DNA of 64,000 nucleotides from 66-474 sp035249175. Lineage in GTDB: Bacteria; Pseudomonadota; Gammaproteobacteria; Xanthomonadales; Rhodanobacteraceae. A model generated the notes under the pieces. It was given only the letters and a program-made list of their open reading frames with translations, did no database searches and was not told where the DNA came from. Location of the stretch: NCBI GenBank assembly GCA_035249175.1, contig DATFGT010000045.1:38142-102141 (forward strand). The letters run 5' to 3'. The translations under genes were made by a program, and so were the position numbers. Shown here in pieces: positions 27,388-36,358 of the stretch (position 1 is its first letter; each line of letters starts with the position of its first letter).

Positions 27388-28068
27388 TCAATGCCCGCTC
27401 GCTGCGGACGCCGGTGCGGACGGCGGCGTCGGCGCGACGGGAGCCGTTGGAGCGGACGGCGGAGCCGATGCTGGTGCGGTGCCGAAATCGACCTTCGGCG
27501 CGGTCGAAATCGCGGCTTCGTTTTCCACCGTGAAGTTGGGCTTCACCGCGTACCCGAAAACTTTCGCGGTGAGATTCACCGGAAAGCCGCGGATGTAACT
27601 GTTGTAATCCTGCACCGCCTGCACATAGCGATGGCGCGCCACGGTAATGCGATTTTCGGTGCCTTCGAGCTGTGCCTGCAGGTTCTGGAACAAGCCGTCG
27701 GCTTTCAGGTTCGGATAGTTTTCCGAAACCGCCATCAGCCGCGTCAGTGCGCTGGAGAGTTCGCCCTGCACGGCCTGGTATTTGGCGAGTGACGCCGCGT
27801 CGTCGGCATTGACGGTGACCTGCCCGACCTTCGCGCGCGCTTCGGTGACCTCGCGGAACACCTGTTCCTCGTGCGCGGCGTAACCCTTTACCGTCGCGAC
27901 CAGGTTCGGCACCAGGTCGGCGCGGCGCTGGTACTGGTTGACCACTTCCGACCACGCGGCCTTGACCGCCTCGTCCTTCTTCTGGATCTGGTTGTAGCCG
28001 CAGCCGGTCAACAGACCGCACGCGAGCATCAACACGAAACACGAAACGGCAAGCCGGACAGCGCGCAT
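27388..28068 (-). CDS. lemA: LemA family lipoprotein
   Basis: A 226-residue lipoprotein. The signal peptide ends in a lipobox LLTGC with the lipidated cysteine at 23. The LemA core (about 25-185) is a long helical bundle: GYNQIQKKDEAVKAAWSEV, YQRRADLVPNLVATVKGYA, YVQAVQDYNSYIRGFPVNLTAK. The tail after 195 is Ala/Pro/Ser-rich, not seen in short LemA proteins. It begins the lemA-TPM-TPM group. The cellular role of LemA in bacteria is not settled. Confidence 0.92.
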   Translation of the reverse strand: MRAVRLAVSCFVLMLACGLLTGCGYNQIQKKDEAVKAAWSEVVNQYQRRADLVPNLVATVKGYAAHEEQVFREVTEARAKVGQVTVNADDAASLAKYQAVQGELSSALTRLMAVSENYPNLKADGLFQNLQAQLEGTENRITVARHRYVQAVQDYNSYIRGFPVNLTAKVFGYAVKPNFTVENEAAISTAPKVDFGTAPASAPPSAPTAPVAPTPPSAPASAASGH

Positions 28069-28167
28069 GGGAGTTCTCTGTGCCAGTCTGGGCGATGATT
28101 GCAGCATGGGGCGCAAATCCGTGCAACGGCGACGCGACTCGGAGCGCAGCGCCGTTCGAATTCAATC

Positions 28168-28201
28168 CGTTCGCGTTGAGCGTAGTGAGCGCAGCGAACG
28201 G
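28168..28201. repeat. Dispersed CGTTCG...GCGAACG repeat
   Basis: CCGTTCGCGTTGAGCGTAGTGAGCGCAGCGAACGG has partly complementary ends and a GAGCGTAGTGAGCGCAG core, a repeat style seen in many proteobacteria. It lies between dgkA and lemA; the rest of 28069-28230 shows nothing else. Confidence 0.65.
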
Positions 28202-28230
28202 GTTTTACGCCAGGCCACCGCTGCTGCTGG

Positions 28231-28602
28231 CTAGAAAGCGCGCGGAAGCAGTATCACGCCCCAAATCGCCAGCATGTTGAGCATCAGCAGGAACACCGCG
28301 GCCGAACCCATGTCCTTGGCGCGGCCGGCCGTTTCATCAAGTTCGGGCCACAGCTTGTCGACCAGGCATTCCACGGCGGAGTTCAGCATTTCCGCGGCCA
28401 GCACCGGCAGCAGCGAGCCGGCCAGCAGCGCCTTCTCGACGGCGCCGTCACCCAGCCACAACCCTATCGGGAACAGGATCGCGAACAGGATCACCTCGAG
28501 GCGGAACGAAGCCTCGGTGCGCCAGCCCGCGCGCAAGCCCTTGAGCGACCAGATCAGCGCAAGCCAGATCTGGCGAGGTCCGCGGTTGATGTTGCTGGCC
28601 AT
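28231..28602 (-). CDS. dgkA: Diacylglycerol kinase DgkA
   Basis: A 123-residue integral membrane kinase that phosphorylates diacylglycerol with ATP. It has the family's three membrane segments and active-site stretch: SLKGLRAGWRTEASFRLEV (residues about 17-35), LPVLAAEMLNSAVECLVD (about 65-82, holding the ExxNxxxE motif) and AKDMGSAAVFLLMLN (about 93-107). Length matches E. coli DgkA (122). Start MASNINRGPRQ has a GGGAGAA ribosome site; 48 bases of upstream open frame are not needed. Confidence 0.95.
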   Translation of the reverse strand: MASNINRGPRQIWLALIWSLKGLRAGWRTEASFRLEVILFAILFPIGLWLGDGAVEKALLAGSLLPVLAAEMLNSAVECLVDKLWPELDETAGRAKDMGSAAVFLLMLNMLAIWGVILLPRAF

Positions 28603-28662
28603 CGGTTCTCCCCCGCGCCGGGCGCGTTTACTTTCCCCTGAATCGCCCATCGCGCGACCCGT

Positions 28663-28878
28663 TCACGACACGCGCTTGTGCGGCTCGCTGATGATCTTCT
28701 TGTTGCTGACTGCCACGCTGCCGACCATCAACAGTCGCAGCTCGCGGACGATGTAGTCGGCCAGCACCTCGTCCGAGATGTCGTCGCCCTCGATGTCGAC
28801 CCGGAAATCCCAACCCTTGAGGCCGCCGCCATTGCTGAAGGCGATCTCGAAATCGAACTGGACGCGCTTTTGTTCCAC
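28663..28878 (-). CDS. Small conserved-looking protein (about 71 aa), function unknown
   Basis: A short reading frame with balanced, protein-like composition: QFDFEIAFSNGGGLKGWDFR and IEGDDISDEVLADYIVRELR, ending HKRVS. No signal peptide or membrane segment. No ATG gives a sensible start, so a GTG at 28878 is proposed; other GTG codons lie up to 60 bases upstream. The family resembles small proteins annotated as cyclase-like in some Xanthomonadales, but I cannot assign a function. It is divergent from the DUF3311/symporter pair, whose promoter must share 28880-28960. Confidence 0.55.
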   Translation of the reverse strand: MEQKRVQFDFEIAFSNGGGLKGWDFRVDIEGDDISDEVLADYIVRELRLLMVGSVAVSNKKIISEPHKRVS

Positions 28879-28964
28879 GTGAGCCGTGACGGGCCGCGAA
28901 GGCGCGTATGATGCCACGGCCGCCACCGGACGTCCTGCCCCGCACCCCAAGGAGCACGCAACCC

Positions 28965-29147
28965 ATGCCGCGCAAACTCACGCCCTGGTTGTTGCTGATC
29001 CCATTCATCGCGCTGCTGTGGGTGCCGCTTTACAACCGCTCGCTGCCGACGGTCGCGGGATTTCCGTTCTTCTACGTGTGGCAATTCGCGTGGGTCGTGT
29101 TGGCGGCGATCCTGACCTGGATCGTGCATCGCGAGTGGCGCGCATGA
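28965..29147 (+). CDS. DUF3311 family small membrane protein
   Basis: A 60-residue protein with two membrane segments (LLLIPFIALLWVPLYN and FPFFYVWQFAWVVLAAILTWIVH). This is the typical DUF3311 shape found next to SSS-family permeases. An AAGGAG ribosome site stands about ten bases before the ATG. Its stop overlaps the start of the symporter gene (ATGA), so it is likely a small partner subunit of that permease. Confidence 0.88.
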   Translation: MPRKLTPWLLLIPFIALLWVPLYNRSLPTVAGFPFFYVWQFAWVVLAAILTWIVHREWRA

Positions 29148-30682
29148 GTGCCGTCCGGTTCGACGGCACCGCACTCGGCGTATTCGCGTTCTTTTTCCTG
29201 CTCGTCACGGTGCTTGGTTTTTTCGCGGCGCGCTGGCGGCGCGGCGATCTCTCGCAGTTGCATGAATGGGGCTTGGGCGGCCGCCGCTTCGGCGCGTTCG
29301 TCACCTGGTTCCTGCTGGGCGGCGATCTCTACACCGCCTACACGCTGATCGCGGTGCCGGCGCTGGTGTACGCGGTCGGCGCGTACGGTTTTTTCGCGAT
29401 GCCGTACACCGTGTTGGTATATCCGATCGTGTTCCTGACCATGCCGAGGTTGTGGAACGCGTGCCGCAAACACGGCTGGATCACCTCGGCTGATTTCGTC
29501 GAGGGCCGCTACGGCAGCCGTGGCCTGGCGATGGCGGTCGCGGTCACCGGCGTGCTCGCGACGATGCCGTACATCGCACTGCAACTCGTCGGGCTCGAAA
29601 AAGTGTTCGAGGCGATGGGTCTCGGCGCGCTCGGCATCGGCAAGGAAACGCCACTGATCATCGCGTTCGTGATCCTGGCGCTGTACACCTATTCGAGCGG
29701 CCTGCGCGCGCCCGCGCTGATTGCGTTCGTGAAGGACGCGATGCTCTACATCACCGTGATCGCGGCGATCGTGATCATCCCGATCAAGCTGGGCGGTTAC
29801 GGCGCGGTGTTCGATGCAGCCGAAAAGGCGTTCGCCGCGAAGGGTGGCGACACCGGCGTGATCCTGAAGCCCGACCAGTACTGGTCGTTCGCGACGCTCG
29901 CGCTGGGTTCGGCGTTCGCGCTGTTCTTGTACCCGCACGCGACCACCGCGACACTTTCGGCCGACGGGCCGCAAACAATCCGCCGCAACGCGGTGTGGCT
30001 GCCCGCCTACAGCATCATGCTGGGGCTGGTCGCGCTGCTCGGCTACATGGCGCTGGCCGCGCACATCGACGTCAAGGACGGTTCGATGGCGGTGCCCGCG
30101 CTGATCAACGCGAGCTTTCCGCCGTGGTTCGCGGGGTTCTGCTTCGCCGCGATCGCGCTGGGCGCGCTGGTGCCAGCCGCGATCATGTCGATCGGCGCCG
30201 CGAATCTTTTCACGCGCAACATCTGGCGGCCCTACGTCAACGACAAGTTGTCCAACGCGCAGGAATCGCGGATCGCCAAGAACATCTCGCTGCTCGTGAA
30301 ATTCGGCGCGTTGCTGGCGGTGCTGTACCTGCCCACGAAATTCGCGATCGACCTGCAACTGCTGGGCGGCATCTGGATGCTGCAGATCTTTCCTGCGGTG
30401 ATCTGTGGTTTGTTCACCCGCTGGCTCCGCGCATCGGCGCTGCTGGCCGGCTGGTTCGCCGGGATGATCCTCGGCAGCGCACTGGCGTACGCGCAAGGAT
30501 TGAAGCCCGTCTACACGTTCGTCTTCGGCGACGCACACTATGGCATCTACATCGGCCTGCTGGCGTTGGCGCTCAACTTCGTCGTCTCCATCCTTGCCAC
30601 ACCTGTCGCAGCAAGACTATGGCGCGAAGGCAGGCCGGACCGCACGCAGGCGATCGACTACCGGGACGCGACGGTAGGCTGA
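29144..30682 (+). CDS. Sodium:solute symporter (SSS family, MctP-like monocarboxylate permease)
   Basis: A 512-residue inner-membrane symporter with about 13 hydrophobic segments. The first includes ALGVFAFFFLLVTVLGFFAARW, followed by the loop EWGLGGRRFGAFVTWFLLGGDLYTAYT, typical of the MctP branch that carries lactate, pyruvate, alanine and related acids. The family signature region GALVPAAIMSIGAANLFTRNIWR is intact. The four-base overlap with the DUF3311 gene is a common pairing. Substrate is inferred only; an L-lactate dehydrogenase-like gene occurs 24 kb away. Confidence 0.88.
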   Translation: MSAVRFDGTALGVFAFFFLLVTVLGFFAARWRRGDLSQLHEWGLGGRRFGAFVTWFLLGGDLYTAYTLIAVPALVYAVGAYGFFAMPYTVLVYPIVFLTMPRLWNACRKHGWITSADFVEGRYGSRGLAMAVAVTGVLATMPYIALQLVGLEKVFEAMGLGALGIGKETPLIIAFVILALYTYSSGLRAPALIAFVKDAMLYITVIAAIVIIPIKLGGYGAVFDAAEKAFAAKGGDTGVILKPDQYWSFATLALGSAFALFLYPHATTATLSADGPQTIRRNAVWLPAYSIMLGLVALLGYMALAAHIDVKDGSMAVPALINASFPPWFAGFCFAAIALGALVPAAIMSIGAANLFTRNIWRPYVNDKLSNAQESRIAKNISLLVKFGALLAVLYLPTKFAIDLQLLGGIWMLQIFPAVICGLFTRWLRASALLAGWFAGMILGSALAYAQGLKPVYTFVFGDAHYGIYIGLLALALNFVVSILATPVAARLWREGRPDRTQAIDYRDATVG

Positions 30683-30703
30683 GCCGGTTCGTCGGAGTGC
30701 TGT

Positions 30704-30810
30704 TGTAGGTTGGCGCTGAGCGCAGCGAAGCCCAACGGTTTTCGAACCCACGCACCCAAGCTGGATTCCGGGTTCCCGCGCCGGCAAGCCGGCACAGGCC
30801 CCGGAATGAC
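30704..30810. repeat. Two adjacent dispersed repeats between converging genes
   Basis: First a GTAGGTTGGCGCTGAGCGCAGCGAAGCCCAAC unit (30704-30735), then a GATTCCGGGTT...CCCCGGAATGAC unit (30758-30810) with an inner CGCCGGC-AA-GCCGGC stem. They occupy the gap between the symporter and the BNR-protein gene, which end toward each other. Confidence 0.7.
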
Positions 30811-30847
30811 GACCCAAATTTTCTTCGCGCCGCTACATCCGTGCCGG

Positions 30848-33800
30848 TTATTCGCCCACTTTGACCTTGACGCCGTTGCCGCGCATGTCGCGGTTGAACG
30901 CCGGCACGGTCGTGGTCTTGAGATTCCCGAACATCGTGCGCGCGGCGGCGAGCTGTGCCTGCAGCTTGGCGAAGTTGTTGCGTTGGGCGACAGTGGGCGC
31001 GTAGTCGGAGCCGCCGGCGGTGTTCTGGATGCCTTGGCCGACGCGGCCGGCGAGCCAGCGAAGGTTCCAGTACATCCGGAACGGCGTCGAGTATTGCTTG
31101 TCGTCGCTGAGCCTGGCTTCCGGGCTCACCAGTTGGTCCTCGACCTCCAGGATTTGCGCATCGAGGCGTTGCAGTGCGTCGGCATCGGAACCGGATGCGT
31201 GCGTCTTCAATTGCTCCTCGATTTGTTTGCGCCACTTTTCCATGGCATTGACCATGTCCGACGTCTCGCTGATCGCCTCGGCAATCTGCACCTGCAGTGC
31301 GGTCGAATCGTTCAACACCGCATCGCTGGTCTTGATCTTCGGATCCTTCACCACCTCGAAGGGCTGCGTATAGCTGCGGCCATCCACGGTCAGCCGTACC
31401 TGGTAGTCGCCCGGCGCCGCGATCGGCGTGCCGGTGTGCGGCGTCATGCCCCAGTGGATGATGGTGCGATAGGTCTTGCCCTGGTAGCGCGGCTCGTCCC
31501 AGAGGTGCGGGTTCTCGGGCGGCGTCGTGAGCAGCCTGACATCGGTCGGCGTGTCGTAGAAAAGATCCCAATAGGTGCCGTTAAGGCCTTGGTGCGCCTT
31601 CAATTTTTCGGTGCGGATCACCTTCCCCTGCGCATCCAGGATCTGCAACTGCACCGGCTGTTTGGGTGCCTTGGCCAGATAGAACTGGAACTGCGGCCGC
31701 GCCGGTTGGGCGGCAGTCGGATAGGCACCGCGCGCCTGGCGGTAGATCTCGCCAGGTTTGAACAACCGGGTCGATCCGCTGTTCGGCTGATCCGGGCTGC
31801 CACTCTGCTCGAACGCCGCAATGTTCGGCAGGATGTAGTCGCCGCGGCCATAGGTGGACACGTCCACATCGTGCATGTGCGGCTGGATATTGATCCACGT
31901 CACCGGCGAAGGCGGCAGGCCCTTCCTGAAACGCGTCCAGTGCCTGCCGTCGTCCATCGTGTAGTAGAAAGCATGCCCGGTGCCCGCGAACAGCATGCCT
32001 TCGCGATTCGGGTTTTCGGCAACGCTGAGCGTGTAGTCCAGCGGATTGTCGGACGGCAAGTTGCCGCTGATGTTCTTCCAGGTCTTGCCGTAATCGGTGG
32101 TCTTCAGGATATACGGCTTGTGGTCGCCTTCGCCCGCGAAGCGGAAATCCACCGCGATGTACGCGGTGCCCGCATGGAAATGCGACGGCGAAATCTGGTT
32201 GATGTTCCCGTGCGGCGGGATGTGCAGGTTCGCGGTGACGTCGATCCACTGCGGCTGGCCTTGCGACTCCGCGTCCTTGGTGTACCACACCTTGCCGTCA
32301 TTGGTGCCCGCCCACAGCAGGCCCTTCTCGATCGGCGAGTAGGTCAGCGACCACACCAGCGCGCCGAAGTACTGGCCGAGGTTGTCCTGCATGAGGCCGC
32401 CGCTCGGTACGATCATCGACGGATCGCGCGTGGACAGGTCCGGGCTGAACTCGGTCCACGAATGCCCCTTGTCCACGGTGCGCAGCACCATCTGGCAGCC
32501 GTACAGCACGCTGTCGTGATCGAACGGATCGATCGCCAGCGGTGGCGTCCAGTGGCAGCGGTACTTCAGCTTGTTCGGCGGCGAATCCAGACCGACGATG
32601 GACGGCGAAACCGAATGCGGCGTTCCTTGCGACAGGTCGAAGCGGTACAGCTCGTTGCCGTAGCACGACGACCACACGATATCGGGATTGCCCGGCTCGG
32701 GAATCGTGAACCCCGACTCGCAGGCATTCGGAAAATACTGGTAGGTCGGCGGCTCTGCATTCGGCCCTTCGAAACCGCTGCGATTGGGCGGCGTCTTGGG
32801 CTCACCCTTCGGCCCGAGCGCCCAGCCTTTGGGCGGCGGCGCGGCTTTCGGATATTGCGCGAGTCGTTGCATGTCGACTTTGGGCTTGCCGCCAGACCTG
32901 TCTTCGTCTTCGTCTTCGTCGAAGTAGCGCCCGTGGGCTTCACCCTCCGGCATGAATGCGCCTTTCGGCAAAAGTCCATTGCCGCTCGGTTGCGAGAGAT
33001 CGCTCGAAATGCGCCAGCCGCCATCATCCTGCCGGTTGCCGTAGATCCAGTACGGCACCTGGTCGTCGCTGGCGACGTGGTAGAGCTGTCCGTTGGGCAG
33101 CGCGACGTGCATGGCCGTCCCTGCGCCGGTCGCAATGTTGGCGCCGCCGTCATCGGTGAGCACGTAATGCTTGGGATCGGTCGGATCAATCCAGCCGTCG
33201 TGGCAATCGCCGCACGATGCGGCGCCGAACGGCTTCACGTTCTTGCCGCCTTCGCCCGAGAACGTGCGGCCGCCATCACTGGAATAATGGTCGCCGCTGT
33301 TCAGGACCAGCACGCCGTCTGGATCCTTCGGATTGGCCTCGATGAAGATGTAGTAACCGGCGCGCATGATGAGGTTGCGGTCCCAGCTCACGACCTGCCA
33401 GCTGCTGCCGCCGTCGTCGCTGCGCCAGACTGATCCCTGGTCCTTCGTCTGAATCAACGCGTACATGCGCTGCGGATTGGACGGCGCGATGGTGACGTCG
33501 ATCTTGCCGAGCGGCGGCTTCGGCAGTCCGTTGGCGGTCGTGAGATGCGTCCACGTCTGACCGTTGTCGTGCGAGATGTACACGCCGCTGCCAGGACCGC
33601 CGCTCAGCTCGGCCCAGGTGCGCACGCTGAATTGCCAGGTGCCGGCGAGCACGGTGTCGGGATTGCCGGGATCCATGCTGAGCCCGCTGCAGCCGGTTTC
33701 CTCATTGACGAACAGCGTCTGCTTCCAGGTCTTGCCGCCGTCGGTGGTGCGGAACACGCCGCGTTCGTGCTGCGGGGCCGCGCCGGAACCTTCCCCGCAA

Positions 33801-34315
33801 ACCAGCACGTTGTCCGTGTCTTTGGGATTGATGATGATCCGCGCGATGCGTCCAGTCTTCGGCAAGCCCATGTGCTTCCAGGTCGCGCCGCCATCGGTGG
33901 ACTTGTACACGCCGTCGCCGACGATGTCGCTCGGGCGAATCGTCCAAGGTTCGCCGGTGCCCACCCACACCGTGTCGTGGTCGGCCGGCGCAATCGCGAT
34001 CGCGCCGATTGCCGACGTGTCCTGCTCGTCGAAGATCGGCTTGAAGGTGTGCCCGCCATCGATGGACTTCCACAGGCCGCCCGAAGCCGCACCGAGGTAA
34101 TACGTCGAGTAATCGCCGGGAATGCCTGCGACCGAAGCGACGCGCCCACCGGCCGGAGGTCCCATGTAATGGAATTGCAACGGTGGCGGTGTGGTGGTCT
34201 TCTGTGGGTGCACGGCACCGCGGGATTGCGCGGACACCGGCCCGGCGAGGGCAATGCACACCGCAACCAGAAGGATCGGAGAAACGCTATGCCAACTCAC
34301 TCGCATGTTACGCAT
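30848..34315 (-). CDS. Large secreted BNR-repeat (sortilin/VPS10-like beta-propeller) protein
   Basis: An 1155-residue exported protein. A signal peptide covers residues 1-28 (ILLVAVCIALAGPVSAQ). From about 45 to 850 are many BNR/Asp-box repeats, seen as S-x-D-x-G-x-T-W variants: SIDGGHTFKPI, STDGGATWKHM, TTDGGKTWKQT, SHDNGQTWTHL, SDDGGSSWQVV, TVDKGHSWTEF, TTDYGKTWKNI. These suggest two beta-propellers, as in sortilin- and glycosidase-like secreted proteins. The last 250 residues are a mixed domain with a helical end. Enzyme activity is not shown by the sequence. A GGGGAG ribosome site supports the MRNMRVSW start. Confidence 0.88.
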   Translation of the reverse strand: MRNMRVSWHSVSPILLVAVCIALAGPVSAQSRGAVHPQKTTTPPPLQFHYMGPPAGGRVASVAGIPGDYSTYYLGAASGGLWKSIDGGHTFKPIFDEQDTSAIGAIAIAPADHDTVWVGTGEPWTIRPSDIVGDGVYKSTDGGATWKHMGLPKTGRIARIIINPKDTDNVLVCGEGSGAAPQHERGVFRTTDGGKTWKQTLFVNEETGCSGLSMDPGNPDTVLAGTWQFSVRTWAELSGGPGSGVYISHDNGQTWTHLTTANGLPKPPLGKIDVTIAPSNPQRMYALIQTKDQGSVWRSDDGGSSWQVVSWDRNLIMRAGYYIFIEANPKDPDGVLVLNSGDHYSSDGGRTFSGEGGKNVKPFGAASCGDCHDGWIDPTDPKHYVLTDDGGANIATGAGTAMHVALPNGQLYHVASDDQVPYWIYGNRQDDGGWRISSDLSQPSGNGLLPKGAFMPEGEAHGRYFDEDEDEDRSGGKPKVDMQRLAQYPKAAPPPKGWALGPKGEPKTPPNRSGFEGPNAEPPTYQYFPNACESGFTIPEPGNPDIVWSSCYGNELYRFDLSQGTPHSVSPSIVGLDSPPNKLKYRCHWTPPLAIDPFDHDSVLYGCQMVLRTVDKGHSWTEFSPDLSTRDPSMIVPSGGLMQDNLGQYFGALVWSLTYSPIEKGLLWAGTNDGKVWYTKDAESQGQPQWIDVTANLHIPPHGNINQISPSHFHAGTAYIAVDFRFAGEGDHKPYILKTTDYGKTWKNISGNLPSDNPLDYTLSVAENPNREGMLFAGTGHAFYYTMDDGRHWTRFRKGLPPSPVTWINIQPHMHDVDVSTYGRGDYILPNIAAFEQSGSPDQPNSGSTRLFKPGEIYRQARGAYPTAAQPARPQFQFYLAKAPKQPVQLQILDAQGKVIRTEKLKAHQGLNGTYWDLFYDTPTDVRLLTTPPENPHLWDEPRYQGKTYRTIIHWGMTPHTGTPIAAPGDYQVRLTVDGRSYTQPFEVVKDPKIKTSDAVLNDSTALQVQIAEAISETSDMVNAMEKWRKQIEEQLKTHASGSDADALQRLDAQILEVEDQLVSPEARLSDDKQYSTPFRMYWNLRWLAGRVGQGIQNTAGGSDYAPTVAQRNNFAKLQAQLAAARTMFGNLKTTTVPAFNRDMRGNGVKVKVGE

Positions 34316-34410
34316 GGATCCGTACTCCCCATACTTGCCGACAACCCGAATGTATCGACCGCGCGCCGACATACGACCGCATGTCAACGCGCAGACCGAA
34401 ACGTCATCGA

Positions 34411-34560
34411 TCAGAACTTCACCGTGACGCGGCCCCAGTAGTAACGACCCATCACATCGAAGTCCACCGGGTCGGTATTGGCTTGGGGAGCGTTGTGGCC
34501 CGAACCCACCTCCGTCAGTCATCGGGAACTGCTCGTAGTCGTCAAAACGGGAAATCATCG
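34411..34560 (-). pseudogene. Remnant of a TonB-dependent receptor C-terminus
   Basis: In one frame the DNA reads SRFDDYEQFPMTD; in a second frame, just downstream, it reads NAPQANTDPVDFDVMGRYYW followed by GRVTVKF and a stop at 34411. The end DVMGRYYWGRVTVKF is the closing beta-strand, with the terminal phenylalanine, of outer-membrane TonB-dependent receptors. There is no start codon or barrel upstream, because the permease gene ends at 34576. It is a frameshifted fragment of about 45 codons. Confidence 0.65.
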
Positions 34561-34575
34561 ATTCGCCTATCGTGG

Positions 34576-36147
34576 TCAATCCTCGTCATCCGTTCCCAGC
34601 CGGAGTTGCGCGGCCGGCAAGCCGACGCGCGTGCCCCACGCATAAGCGAACAAGGCGACGGCGGCTACCAGTATCGAATCCCACGGCGAGCCGATGACGC
34701 CCGTGCCGCCGAAGGTCCCCGTCCATGAAACGGCCATCACCAGTGCGTAGAAGCCGATCAGCCACAGCGAGGCGCGCACATCACAGGCAAGTCCCGCGCG
34801 ATACGCCGGGCGCTGTGCGCGATACCCGACGTAAATCGCGTACAACGCGAGCTGCGCGCCCAGCAACCATGACAGCGTCTTCCAGCCCGACCAGTACACG
34901 ATCAGCGCGGCGACGATGAACGAGAGCGGCCCCAGCACCGCGAACCCGCGCACGCGGAACGGGCGCGGCAGCCCCGGCGCATTGCGGCGCAGCGCGGCGG
35001 TGGTGATCGGCGCGACGGCGTAGCTCAACACCAGCGCGGCGGAAACCACGTTGATCATCGCCGACCACGATGGAAACGGCAGCGTCCAGAAAATCGACAG
35101 CGCCAGCGTCAGCCACAACGCGGCACGCGGAATGCCCGACTTCGCGTCCACCTTCGTGAACACCTTGAAGAAGGTCCCGCCGCGTGCCCAGCCGTATACC
35201 ACGCGCGGCGTCGCGTTCATGTAGATGTTGCCGCAGCCGCTTGGCGAGATCACCGCATCGCACACCACCAGCACCGACAGCCAGCCCAGGCCCAGCGCGA
35301 TCGCGATGTCGTGGAACGGCAGCGAGAACAGCTTGTCGATGCCGTGCCAGCCGTGCGCCATCGTTGCCGGCGGCACGCTTCCGAGAAAGGCGATCTGCAG
35401 CAGCAGGTAGATCGCCGTCGACAACAGCACCGACAGGATCAGTGCGACGGGAATGGTGCGCTGCGGATCACGGACTTCGCTCGCCACCGAAACGATCGGT
35501 GTCAAGCCCAGGTAGGCGAAGATGATGCCGCCCGCGGAAACCGCGCCCGCGACGCCCGCGAAACCGGATGGCGCGAAGCCGTCCACGCTGAAGTTGTGCG
35601 GATGGAAGAACCACAGCAGCGCCACGATCACGGTCAGCGGCACCACGAACTTGAACACGCTGATCAGGTTGTTGGCGCGCGCGAACGTCTTGACGCTGTA
35701 GTAGTTCAGCAGAAAGAAAATCCCGAGGATCGCGAGCTGCACCAGCCAGCCGAGCAACGTGGGCGACTGCGAACCGGCCTGCGTCAGTTGCGGAAACCAT
35801 GCCGAGGCGTATTGGCGGCACGCCGTCACTTCGATCGCGATCAGGCTGGAGAACGCGATCAGCGTGATCAGCCCCATCAGGTAGCCGAGCAGCGGGCCGT
35901 GCGAGTATTCGGGATAGCGCACCACACCGCCCGCGCGTGGCAACGCGGCGCCCAACTCGCAATACACCAGGCCCAGCAGCAACACCGCAGCGCCTCCGAT
36001 CATCCAGGACAGGATCCCGGAAGGCCCCGCGATCGCCGCGACGTAACTGGCCGAGAACAACCAGCCCGAACCGAAGATCGCACCGAGGCCGATGAAGGTG
36101 AGGTCGGTGAGGCTGAGGCTCTTGTGGAACTTGCCTTGTGCCGACAT
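34576..36147 (-). CDS. APC-superfamily amino acid permease
   Basis: A 523-residue inner-membrane transporter with about 12-13 hydrophobic segments. It opens SLTDLTFIGLGAIFGSGWLF, the family's first broken helix with a G-A-I-F-G-S-G motif. It also contains GGIIFAYLGLTPIVSVASEVRDPQRTIP, the amphipathic loop and segment 6 of APC transporters. The start MSAQGKF is favoured by a GAGGGG ribosome site; a GTG 36 bases upstream is the alternative. It lies downstream of the hydroxyproline genes, so import of hydroxyproline or a related amino acid is plausible but unproven. Confidence 0.88.
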   Translation of the reverse strand: MSAQGKFHKSLSLTDLTFIGLGAIFGSGWLFSASYVAAIAGPSGILSWMIGGAAVLLLGLVYCELGAALPRAGGVVRYPEYSHGPLLGYLMGLITLIAFSSLIAIEVTACRQYASAWFPQLTQAGSQSPTLLGWLVQLAILGIFFLLNYYSVKTFARANNLISVFKFVVPLTVIVALLWFFHPHNFSVDGFAPSGFAGVAGAVSAGGIIFAYLGLTPIVSVASEVRDPQRTIPVALILSVLLSTAIYLLLQIAFLGSVPPATMAHGWHGIDKLFSLPFHDIAIALGLGWLSVLVVCDAVISPSGCGNIYMNATPRVVYGWARGGTFFKVFTKVDAKSGIPRAALWLTLALSIFWTLPFPSWSAMINVVSAALVLSYAVAPITTAALRRNAPGLPRPFRVRGFAVLGPLSFIVAALIVYWSGWKTLSWLLGAQLALYAIYVGYRAQRPAYRAGLACDVRASLWLIGFYALVMAVSWTGTFGGTGVIGSPWDSILVAAVALFAYAWGTRVGLPAAQLRLGTDDED

Positions 36148-36179
36148 GCGTGGCCCCTCGCCGTGGTGGTCGCTCTGAT

Positions 36180-36317
36180 TCACTGCCGCGCGCCCAGCAC
36201 CGGCAACGGCCCGGTGGAAAGTGTGGCGCCGTGGAAGCTGCGCACGTCGAACTTGTCACCGAGCGCTTTCCCGACACGCACGCGTTTGCAACCCGGGCTG
36301 ACGAACAACTTGTTCAT
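36180..36317 (-). pseudogene. C-terminal remnant of a DUF885 family protein, readable as a 45-codon ORF
   Basis: A 45-codon frame with a GGAGAT ribosome site starts MNKLFVSPGCKR and continues into RVGKALGDKFDVRSFHGATL and then TGPLPVLGARQ. The ALGDKFD-RxFH-x-LxxGPLPLxVL pattern is the C-terminus of DUF885 secreted peptidase-like proteins, whose full length is about 600 residues. Everything before it is gone, and the next gene upstream ends at 36359. Its stop overlaps the possible GTG start of the permease gene. It may be a translated relic or a dead fragment. Confidence 0.6.
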
Positions 36318-36358
36318 GGCGATCTCCGTGGGATCGGCTTCATCGGGTCGCGGACATC

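Noticed and set aside
28886..29143. Longer start for the symporter frame at 28886
   Set aside because: This extension overlaps the DUF3311 gene in another frame; the ATGA junction at 29144 is the better start.
30710..33433. A 907-codon frame on the + strand opposite the BNR protein gene
   Set aside because: Composition (Arg, Val, His and Ala runs) and lack of any domain mark it as a shadow; the leftward frame has a signal peptide and Asp-box repeats.
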